Shown here: piece by piece, positions 42,381 through 52,577 of the stretch
Position numbering within the stretch: position 1 is the stretch's first letter
Layout: the number at the start of each line of letters is the position of its first letter
Source: Hysterangium stoloniferum
Lineage: Eukaryota > Basidiomycota > Agaricomycetes > Hysterangiales > Hysterangiaceae
Length of the DNA stretch: 64,000 nucleotides
Direction of reading: 5' to 3'
Assembly: GCA_015178975.1 (NCBI GenBank)
Contig: WHVD01000131.1
Span: 62,001-126,000 of the forward strand
Program-made: the position numbers and the translations under genes
Notes under the pieces: model-generated
Database searches by the model: none
Seen by the model: the letters and a program-made list of their open reading frames with translations, nothing else
What the model was told of the DNA's origin: nothing

Positions 42381-43297
42381 CGAGTGTTAACGCAAGGTGA
42401 TCAAACAAGGTCTAGGTGGCGTCTGTCATAGGGCAAACAGAAGTCTCACAGCGCTTTGGATTATGTAAGGCCCGCACTAGAAAACCTGGAAATACTGTGT
42501 GAAAATTGTGAACCATAGCTGCCTCAAATGTTGACTGATCACCTTGTAAGTTTGTATATATATACTAATACATTATATATAGTGCATTGTTATGTCATAA
42601 CTTCATAATATGTTACTTTTAATGTAATTATGTAGTAATAAATGACCCCTCCCAGCTGTTTCAGTCCACACACCAGTCATAAACTCACCAGGTAAATGTC
42701 CACGCATTTTCGCCAAACAGCCTTGTTAGCCGCTCATTAACAGGTATAGCCAAGCAGTAGCTTAAATGTCCCTCTTCCACTTCTGGTCCGCCACCGCATG
42801 TGAAAGAAGCCGCTCTGAAGAATGGTACGTCTCTTTCCAACATCTGTCCTCTGTCACCGAGATCCAGATCCCCAAATGACTTGCCACAGCCGTCTCCACG
42901 TACTTGACTTAAACCCTACAATTCATACTTACTTGTGAAGTCTCCATGCGAACTCAGCAGAACCTTTACTTATAAGATAAGTAGGGGAATGTCTCACTAT
43001 CTAGCACATTTTGTAACCTGACATCCATATTTTCATTCTCATTTCAAATTACAGCCAAATCCTTGCGAATAATGGAAACACTTTTGAATTTGGACTGAAC
43101 ATCGAAAAAACGAGGAAGCTCCACCAAGAAAAAATACCTGCTACACAGGACAGAAATTCTCACGTAACTATAAGGAATATGGTGGATACAAAATAATGAA
43201 TCAAATATTGATTTCACACCCCCACTTCAACAACTCGATTAGTGTTGAGCCGTGCCTGACTCGATAGCAGGATTCAGCATAAAAAAACAGCGGCCAT
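42381..43297. other. Unassigned spacer
   Basis: No supported gene. AT-rich around 42540-42650. Confidence 0.4.
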
Positions 43298-45410
43298 CTA
43301 CAACTGCAAGGTGGAATACCCCTCACTTTGTAATAATGGTAGAGTGATGTCCACAATACCCACGGGGAGAATCATCTCCAACCAGTACCCGTCACCACGA
43401 TGATTGTACATCTTGCAATTCTCGTTCCATCCTTTGCGAAAGCGCCACGTCTTCGTAGGCTGCACGGGATCATTCTGTGCTCTTGGAGAGATGAGAACGT
43501 AGCCGACCTCCACCAGCCGATCTGAGACTCTCTGCTTCTTATTGGCCTTGGGCATTGTGATTTTTCTTTTTTTTTGGGGGGGGAGGGGCCTCGCCAAGTT
43601 GCTTCTTCAAGCCAGCAACAATTTTGCGGATCACTTGATAACCCACCGCCGACCCTCCATCCCACCGGGACATGGTCATCTGTAGAATCCAGAGAATGGC
43701 CGAGTGTCTTGAAGTATACAAATCGACCGTGAAAGCATCCAACAACGGCAAATTCGGCGCAACAGGCTGGTAATACTCGTGTTCCTTAAAACATGTAGGC
43801 AAGTCAGTGGTCGATTGGAATTTGACAACCTTGCCTTGGACTTGGGCAAACTTCACGTTATTAGGTATAGCGATTGAAGGGTCCGAAATCACCTCCGGGG
43901 GGGGTAGCCCCATTCGATGTCATTGTCACAAGAGGCCACAAGCCCCCATAGAGCCCGCCGCGAGCCGACGATCAGCAAGCCACTCAAAGTACCACCCTGC
44001 CAGTGCTGCTCTTTGCCGCATCTATCGAAACATATTCATTGTCTTCCAAATATCGATATCCCCTGAAATATGCAGCTGCTTTAGCATCCTCCTGCCAATC
44101 CAGTCTGACTTCAAATTCAATGTCCAATTATCCGCCTCTAGATACCCGCAAGGGATAGGGTGCATAATGAGCATCCGATGAGAAGCACGGGAGTTGACAA
44201 CTCTATTACCAGGGGCAACGACGGCTATGGTCTCTTCCAACGCTTGGTGACTTATCTGGAAAGCTTGCTTATCGTCCTCGCTCATCGAGTCGAAAAAATA
44301 GATCGCATGGAAGACATCACGAGCAGCATATCCAAAATGTTCGATTGCCGCATCTAGGAGAGCATTCAGGGCATCCTCGGGGCATGGTGAAATGGGATCT
44401 TCTATTGTCATTGCATAACCTTCTTGGACAATTCTACCGGTGCCAGGGAACCCATTTAGCGCGATAATGGGTTCCATCCGATACTGAGAGGAGTCTTTGT
44501 CGCGATAAATCTGGTGCAATATCTCCAGCAAATTAACATAATAGTCTTGATATTATAACCTGGGACAATGTACGCCCAGACATGAACAAAAGCGTCCTAT
44601 TGGCAAGTGTAAACCCACCCTAGTGAGACCTCCTCACCGGTCTACAACCGAAAGCCGCCGATCAGAGCCAGTGTCTCTTTCATCCAGGTCCTATATTAAA
44701 TGGCATCCGGGGAAGCCGTCAAAACAGGGAAGCAGTGGCCAGAGAGCAACGCCCATTGTGGCTCCTGTCTGACGGAAATCTCAAACAAGGACCAAATAAA
44801 AACCTCAGGAGATGATGACTTGGTGGTAGGGGGGGGGTTGGGTCCATTCCAGTGTTTGCCAAATAAACATCGTGGAAGAAGAGGAACAGCTGGTGGTCAT
44901 CCAAACAGAAAAGCACCATTTGCTTCTGCTGCAGAAGCCGGACAAGAAGGTAGTATAGGAAAAGGGTCTTGCCTAAAAACACCATTACTATCTTGCGCAA
45001 CATTAGAGGTATAGAGTACTTACTAGTGCCAGGCTGACCAGTAATAAGAACTCCTGCACTTTTAGCGCCGGATGGTTTCAATGCACACACCCAGACGCGG
45101 TGAAACATCTCAGTATAACACTTGCGGACTAAAATTGCCACATGAAAGTTTCTAGGATAACCGAGTGAGAGGTGCAAGAGACAGCTTTGGAGAGCTGGGA
45201 TCGGCGAGCGAATCGCACTCGGAAGCTCCACGCCATTTCGTGAAGAAGCTTTGCCACTCCGGTTCAGCCAACTCTTTGTCTTTTTCTCGCCACAGCCAAT
45301 TGTTAACATCTACAAGAGTGAGGATTAGGTGGTGATGACGATAGATGATGATTGGAGAATCGGGCCTCACCGAGCACAACAAACTGGCGAATGCAAACAC
45401 TGCCAAGGTC
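43298..45410 (-). pseudogene. P-loop NTPase of an Agaricomycete-expanded family, decayed
   Basis: Minus-strand multi-exon remnant. N-terminal WLWREKDKELAEPEWQSFFTKW (about 45300); the Walker A region GVLITGQPGT, interrupted by an intron (donor at 45024), then KTLFLYYLLVRLL (about 44940); EVFIWSLFEI and QYRTW-like region (44820-44690); ASHRMLIMHP and LKSDWIGRRML (about 44160-44070); and a C-terminal TKTWRFRKGWNENCKMYNHRGDGYWL (about 43420). The spliced Walker A reads GQPGTSKT, with Ser for the usual Gly. A stop follows PDAI near 44700, and a C8/A9 homopolymer at 43562-43588 separates two frames. This architecture resembles the crinkler-like P-loop proteins abundant in mushrooms. The family name is from memory. 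Confidence 0.65.
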
Positions 45411-45835
45411 TGGTATACCGAAGACAGGACGGGTGGTGGGCAGGAACGTAAGATGAAACGGGGAGTTTGTCTGCATATCGAGATAATTTCAAGGACCCAA
45501 TTCTGATGGCCATTTGAGAGACTGGAACTGAACCTCCACTCAAGGTTGTCATTAGTTACCTCACTTAATGTTCACAGCGATTTGGATGACAGGATGAGGG
45601 AAGAGTTCTAAGTCGATAATGTAGCTGATAGGTTATACCTAGCGCCTTCACAGCTGCTTGGTGCCTCACCTTCACGAACATATCTCGCCTTTTTCTTCCA
45701 GTATGTCATATCTTAGCACCCACTCTGAGATTACGCCGTATTATTTATAGTACACAAATTGATCGGATCATAGCATGAAACAAAAAGACGTGACCGATGA
45801 GAATGAAGCTGAACATAAGTGGAGGGAGGGCCAGA
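45411..45835. other. Unassigned spacer
   Basis: Probable 5' region of the NTPase remnant. Nothing else recognised. Confidence 0.35.
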
Positions 45836-47600
45836 TCAGAGTGGAAACACACAAGTGTGTGGAAGAAAATATAAAACTGAATTTAATAAGTAATCAAATA
45901 CGGGAGAATAACAAGACTCGATCGCGCATGGTGATACAAAGGGACGAGGAGGTTTAACGCGCAACGACGGCATTTCAAAGTGATCACGAAGACCCGGGGG
46001 GAAAGCCTCCTCGACGTGGTTTGTCACAGATCTCAATTCCGCCAGTGTGTTCCCTGCACTTGACGCAACAAATTTCTTCACAGCCGAAAGCTTCATCGCT
46101 GCATCGGTCTCACCACTAAACTTCGTCGCTGCCATTGTCGCCGTCACCTCCATCCCCTCTTGCTCTTCATACACCTCTACCCTATTTCCAATCCCACTAT
46201 CCTTACCCTTACCCTTAGCCCCAGAGTCCGCGTTCGTTCCTCTCATATACGCCGGCCAGGATGCCCCAGGCGCGCTTGCAACCCCCTTTGGAGAGAGCTG
46301 TAACTATCGTACTGCCCTATCTTCCGTACCGCCAGTACTTGTACTCGCACTTGGAATTGGTTGAAGAGGTAACTTGGAATATGACGAAGTATAGTATGGT
46401 GCAGCGCCAATTCCTATCCCTCTGGGCTGTGCGGAGAGCGGGACGGAAAACGAGCGAACGCCATTTGTCTCTGGCTTGCGCGTCGATCAAGTCGTTGCAG
46501 AGGTCCTGGTGCATTGCGACCGGGATGCCAATGGTGCCGATGACAGGGCGGCAGATGACCGGGCTTGTGCTTGAGTCTGTGGTTTGTACAGCGGGTACGG
46601 CTGGTAATAAGGCCGGGCGGTACATCTGATAGGCTTGAGCAGGCATGAGTGGCATGATAGTCGGGGTATGGGCATGGACATAACGGTGGAAGCTGCGATG
46701 ACAGAGAATTTGGTGGCAGTGGAGGTGGAAATAGCAGCGGTGGTTGAGGCTGGGGTTGATGTTGATGGGGTAGAGGACGTGTCACCCCCGGTGGCAGGTT
46801 GTGGCGCTACGTGGAACTGACTCATTCCTTGATACCATGCTCATCCGTTCGTGTTTGATACGGTCTGTTGGACAACTGGGGGCGGGGAAATTCCACCCCA
46901 TCCCTGTCCCTGCTCTCGTCCCAGTTGCTGCTGCTGCTCGAACAACTGCGTCTGAAGTGAGAACAGCTCAGCCGGATAAGTGTCGTAGATTGGGGCAGAG
47001 AGTGTTCCAGGTGGACGGCATCGTACTGTCGATGATGTCGATGCCACATGTTTGGGTGTAGGTTTCGATCGTACCAGTTTCGTAGCAATTTCTGTAGAAG
47101 GTGCAAGGTGATGCTATGAGACGATGAATAGGTTCAAAAGCCCAGAGATAACGCACCCTCAGCCGTTGGCTTCCTCCCCGTTTCACCACTCCAACTCCAC
47201 ACAATACTTCCCCACTTGAACTCACCCTTTTGTCCTCTGTCCCAGAGGACCTCGTCTGTTCGCCGATCTTTGTTGACCTATAATCCAACAGCGAGATCAG
47301 AAGACAATGCGTTAGATGACAAGTCATGCAGAAAACTCACTTGCACAAGAGAGACCTCAAATACACCTGGGCATAATGGAAGAAGTGGTGAGAATGACGT
47401 GGAAGTCGCATGAGGCATCTCTGCATTGGCCAGTGGGAAGGATGGCCATGAGGCCACTGGGGAATGAATTTGTAACATGGAAAGGATGGCAGCAATGGAA
47501 CTGGTTGCCCAATAGACATATGTGTGTACGGAAGGTAACAGTGTTCTTAAGCGCATTGCAGACTTGTCCAAGCCCTCACCAAGATAGACGTCAATGGCAA
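45836..47600 (-). CDS. Unrecognised Q/P/S/T-rich protein, possibly broken
   Basis: I do not recognise this gene. Minus-strand open pieces include an S/T-rich stretch (PATGGDTSSTPSTSTPAS, about 46790), a Q-rich stretch (SLQTQLFEQQQQLGREQGQG, about 46930) and a more ordinary piece at 46246-45960 (ATKFSGETDAAMKLSAVKKF). They could be exons of one low-complexity protein, but a TGA separates the Q-rich and S/T-rich parts and I could not build a convincing splice model. GC content is higher than in the flanking repeats. Weakly supported. Confidence 0.25.
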
Positions 47601-47766
47601 GTATGTGAGAGCACCTGAGCCACTCTGATATGACAACGAAAGGCTTTACTTTGGGTATGTCGGCTCAGGTGCGATGTCGGCATAATTGGGGTGTTGTCAA
47701 TGCGACGTGACCCCGTTTTCTGTGAATTTGACTGGGTAGGATCGGTGCTGTGGCGGTGGCAATGAT

Positions 47767-48006
47767 TCAATACAGGCGGGGGACTACTTCACCACTGTTG
47801 CATAGCTCAAAGATCTGCCTGATGGTATCTGGTGCGAGCTTGCGAATAGGAGTGAGGAGAGCTTGCTTGACGGTTGAAGAGTGGAGAATGGCCCTGTCAT
47901 TCTGAATGGAGTTGGAAGAGTTGAGCTTCAAAGGTGGCAGTGTGCACGTCGAGATCACAAAGAGGCATTTGTGTCTTGGACTGTGATCAGGAAGATTTCT
48001 GAGCAT
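47767..48006 (-). pseudogene. Possible F-box protein N-terminal fragment
   Basis: The minus-strand segment ends with VKQALLTPIRKLAPDTIRQIFELC, which resembles the L-x-P-I-R-x-L-P-P-E-x-L-x-x-I-F start of Agaricomycete F-box proteins that recruit substrates to SCF ligases. Only about 80 residues are open, and no downstream repeat region was found. It may be a truncated copy. Confidence 0.35.
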
Positions 48007-48307
48007 GCATAAGGCCTAATTTGTGATATAAATTGAGTGGTTGGTGATAGTAAAGAGGTTAGTTTAGAGAGGAAGCAGATTTACGGATTGCATTAGGACA
48101 CTCTTGTTATCATAGAGAGTAACCACTGGAAGTAATGAGAACAGGTGAGCAGGAGCAAGACAGTCAGGATATGTGCAGTGAATACATAATGGGAGAACAC
48201 TGTTGGAAATGCAGAGTTGTAGTTCATGTTAACAGCTAAGTCACATGTTTTGACACCACTCACTGCCAGTCACTACAATCTCAGTGCCCTTCACTTGGTA
48301 TCTTGAT

Positions 48308-50022
48308 GCCTCAAAAAAAACAATATAAGCCACGTCGTGAGAGTTATTGTATTATCAATGTTTTCATCTTATCTGATTATATGCATTTCAGCACCAGATG
48401 AGAGTATACAGGAACCTCTCCGGCAGTATTACGAGCTTGGTTTGTCAGATGTAAAAATCACTGAACTGCTCAAGGAACGCTATGACACTAACAATTATGG
48501 ATTGAGGTATGTTGGACCTTTTATGTCATTGAAATCTCATCGCTGGCTTTGTTCTTACAGTGTTATCACTATTCAAAGGCTACGAAACAGTGGGGCATGC
48601 TCTCAACTCGTCAACAAAATCATACTCCAGAAACCATTTACAATACAATATATGAAATCCAAAAGCGCTTTCCTCTATGTGGGATTGAGGGTATTTGTAA
48701 GTCACTTCGAATAGAACATGACATATGTGCATCTCGGTAAGTCAATCTTGTAGCTGTGTAATAAAATTTTTCTCAAACAGGTCCAGTCAAATGATCAGCC
48801 AGCTGCTCAGGATGGTAGAATCTGATGAGGTCAAACAACATCGTCGTTGTGGATTTCACAGATGCCGTCTTTGGGCAGCAGGCATCAATGATGTATGGCC
48901 TCAAGATCAGCATGACAAATGGGGGCCATTTGGTCTGTGGTTGCATGCTGGGATAGAAGCATTTTCCAGTGAAATCAATTGGCTTAAAGTCTGGTGGACA
49001 AACAAGAATCCAAGGCTTATTGTGAAATACTACTTAGACACTTGTTGGTGAATTAGAGGGATGTACTCTGTAGTTGGCACTGGGAATATTTCATATATGA
49101 CTCAATAGGGTTCCAATCATAACTCAAAGTGACTGAGGAACAGAAAATTATGGTGTTGCAAATGCACACACGTCAATTCGGCACCATCTCAATCCAAACC
49201 TCTCGGGTACTCTTCAGCATCACTTTGCAACAGGACACAATAACATTCTTTCTGAAATCAAATGGTCAATCTTTCAAAGGGACTTCTCTCCAGGTTTTGA
49301 AGATATCTTATAACATGGTGTAAATAGTGGTTGGTATGATGTGAATGATATTCCAGAAAAGTAAGCATGTCAAGTATGTTGAAATTGTTGGGCCCCTCTA
49401 ACCTCCACACAATAGTTTTATTTTTTGATGGGTTGCAATCCCCTGGCTGCAGACTGAAGTTGACTGTTGGGTTAGTCTCAAGAACAAGTTAGCTCCTCAT
49501 GCTTCTCGACATAAGCTCTTACCGCATGGCATCCCTGCATTGATACATGCCAATCTATCACACTTCAGTGCCATTGACTTCAAAATACCTGTCCCTCCTG
49601 AGTTGTTTGATAAGATGGAAGCACGGTATGCTCCTCCTGACCATCCTGTCTTTGAATTAGTTCCACAGGTGTTCCATGAACATTTCAGCGACCTCTATTC
49701 TGCAATCAGTCAACTGGAGGTTTCCATAGAGACATTTTGGGACTTTTTTCGTAATCTTTTAGGGCATTTGTGTAAAGGGCCTAATGAATGGCTTACAGAG
49801 ATTATTACCCACCACAACACAACATATGGACAAGAACTGGATAACATGCCTCTTTTGCCAAACATGGAGGCTTTCTGACTGGGTCAACCACTTGACCTTG
49901 GTATGAATACTAATTACATTGGTGGCTTGGATCGTTCTGCATTCATAAATAGTATGGGACCATCTCCTGAGTATGCAGACTTTACTGATGATGAGTCAGA
50001 GGATGAGGTAGATGATGGATAA
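48308..50022 (+). pseudogene. Integrase-core domain protein of basidiomycetes, decayed
   Basis: Plus-strand multi-exon sequence: start MPQKKQYKPR at 48308, intron, DESIQEPLRQYYELGLSDVKITELLKERYDT, intron, then a one-base shift before WGMLSTRQQNHTPETIYNTIYEI, intron, WAAGINDVWPQDQHDKWG and NWLKVWWTNKNPRL (48890-49025). TQSD-stop-GTENYGVANAH (about 49110) has a stop where the family has Pro. Then FSPGFEDIL, HGIPALIHANLSHF, YAPPDHPVFELVP and an acidic C-terminus. It matches my memory of an integrase (rve)-core family common in Agaricomycetes. Two stops and at least one frameshift make it non-functional. It converges on the alpha-kinase pseudogene. Confidence 0.72.
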
Positions 50023-50786
50023 TGCATTTTAAATGATATAATTGTTGGTAAAAATTAAACCTTAATGGCTTCATTCAGAATAAAACATTGTTTCTAAGAA
50101 TTACTATCCATAAATGTCTCTTTCCTTCTAGGTGTGAATAGCAGAAGCCATTGAGTCTGAAAATACTGCCAGTCCAAACAGTTCACAAAATTTGTTGCAG
50201 GTATGATCAGAAGTGAAAGAGATGTAAGCTGAACTGAGATTCCCATCTGAAAATATGGAACCCAAATCACTGTACAATCTAAATTCAGTTCAATCTGAAG
50301 GAGATTTCATAAACTTATGGTGACCTTATAAGTTGAGGATCAGTCAATAAGTGATGTCCACCTTGAAGAAAATATATTAGAATAATATATCACATCAGTA
50401 TGATGTACTGACATACAGTGACTCAAAAAAAACCCTTTGCATGTTTCACCCTTCAGACTTATATCCCTGATAGCTCAAAGAGTAAAAATGCAAAAATATC
50501 AAGAATATTTGTGAATATGCACTATCATATCTAGATTATGGAGGGGTGATGCCATTACATAAGCTCCAAATATGGAAATATTACAAATATTTATATACAA
50601 GAGACTCATGTGAAGAGTTTTTTTGCTGGCAACTTTGATGACTATAATGCTTACAGTCATGTGACCTTGTTGATTGTTTACCTCCAATTGGGTCATATTA
50701 ACAAAATCATGTGATGTCACATGACCATGTTGTACTGGAGTATAAATATATGGTCTTTAGCAACCAGCAATGCTCCAATTCCCAAA

Positions 50787-52577
50787 ATGCACACTTTGTC
50801 TCGTGCCAGCCAGAATCATATCCTCTCATTGCTTGATGTTAGCCATTCAGCTAGCCACATTGCAGCTTTTACTGGTCATAGCATTTTCACAGTCTCTAAG
50901 CTTCACTCTAAGCATTGTTCTCATCTCTCTAAGTCCATTGGTGGTCATCCCTCAAAGCTTTTCCCTACCAACATTCATTATGCACAGCACCTCATCAGCT
51001 CTGGGAAGGCTGACACTGCTGTTGATGTGGCCAAAGCTCTGAGGAGTGTCACCAACCAGTTCATCTGCACCCAAACTGTGTACAATAGTCTTAATATGGT
51101 TGGAAATGCCTCAATAACCCTTCTAATGTTTGGTACTTCAGATTTACATCCCTGATAACTCAGAGAATAAAAATGCAAAAATATCAAAGATATTTGTGAA
51201 TATTGTTAGGATACACACACAGGCCGGGTCTCCGGAGAAACCCGCGGCATATCGGGTAGGACTTGGCTTCAGCTTATAGGCTGCACCCTCATTAGATCGT
51301 GGTGTCCAATTTCAAACGGACGGACGGGAAGCCTGGGGAGTCCGGGCGGGGTTCGTGGATCATAGGTCATAGGTCGTAGGTCGTGAGTCGTGAGTCGAGA
51401 TAGTTGAGAGAGATAGATGTGCCGGAGCCCGTGGGCTCCAACTAGTGCGAGCGGTCTGATAAGAGTAAGGTTTTAGGGCGGAAAATATATTAGATTACTG
51501 GGGGGAATCTAAGCTAATTTTCTGACTGGATTGCTGCCAGTTTATATAGACCATGGAGTGAATAACATACCAAATCCAGTAATGACGAAATGAAACTAAC
51601 AAAACATAAAACGGGAATAGTAAACACCAAGTTTGGTGTTAGGAATGGGACGGAATGGAGCAGAGTCTGAATCATGACAAAGCATAACCCATAACGGGAA
51701 GCGGAGCAGGAGCGGAGTCCTAAATCATGACAGGTCATTTGACTAAAACGGGAACGGGGCTCGATTAGAGCGGTGACGGGATTCTGAGCGGGATCCGGTG
51801 ACTGATGTGTGGGACGAAGACGGACATAGACAGAGACGGAGTCCGGGGGAAGTCCGGTAACTGATATGTGTCGTAATGAGGTCGAACATAACAACTCTTG
51901 ATGTAGTGGAGTCCGGGCAGGAAATCCTATAAACAGACATTTGGTGTATGTAGGGTGTGATGGCGTACATGTTAGTGCCCGGAGTCCAGCGGGATTGTCC
52001 GGTCATAACAAATATGCTCTATCATATCTATATTATGTAAATACAGTGCCATTACATAAGCTCCAAATATGGAAATACTACAAATATTTATATATAGGAG
52101 ACTTATTGGAAGGGATTTTTTGTGAGGTTTGGAGAAGGATTTGTGATGTTATGGGCTACATGCTGTGGGAAGGACCTGGGTATTCTTTCAAGATAGATGA
52201 GAGAATGGATGGGGACCTTTATCTTAAGATTATAGAGAAGGACCTTCAAGCCAGCTTCAGCTATTATAGAAAATATGTGGGTGATGTCATCTTTCAGCAA
52301 GATCATGACCTTGAACATACCTGCAAGAAGGCCCAGACTTGTTTTCAAGATAATGATTTCAATGTTCTCCCATGGCCAGCACAGTCTCCAGACCTCAACC
52401 CCATTGAACACTTGTGGGACTATGAAAAGAGGAGGCTAAGGGATACTGGTGTTGTGGGAGAGGGTGGAGGAGGAGTGGACCAAGATTGATGCAGAGGTGT
52501 GTCAGAATTTGATTGAAAGTATGCCTAGGAGGGTTGTAGCTGTGTTGAAGGCAAAGGGTGGCTATACTAAGTACTAA
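50787..52577 (+). pseudogene. Tc1 transposase, internally deleted and interrupted
   Basis: The N-terminal part 50787-51127 contains the paired helix-turn-helix region (MHTLSRASQNHILSLL, HIAAFTGHSIFTVSKLHSKH, KSIGGHPSKL, ISSGKADTAVDVAKAL). The middle, with the first catalytic aspartate, is replaced by a copy of the terminal repeat plus a solo LTR. The C-terminal part from about 52126 carries MGYMLWEGPGYSFKIDERMD, the second Asp in VIFQQDHDLEHT and the third acidic residue in SPDLNPIEHLWD, then a frame change before AKGGYTKY. It cannot encode an active enzyme. Confidence 0.88.
51204..52010 (-). repeat. Solo LTR, family B, nested in the Tc1 element
   Basis: An 807-bp LTR starting TGTTAGGATACACAC and ending CGGTCATAACA, with a perfect AATAT duplication (51199-51203 and 52011-52015). 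It lies inside the internal terminal-repeat copy, so it is the youngest of the three nested layers here. Confidence 0.95.
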
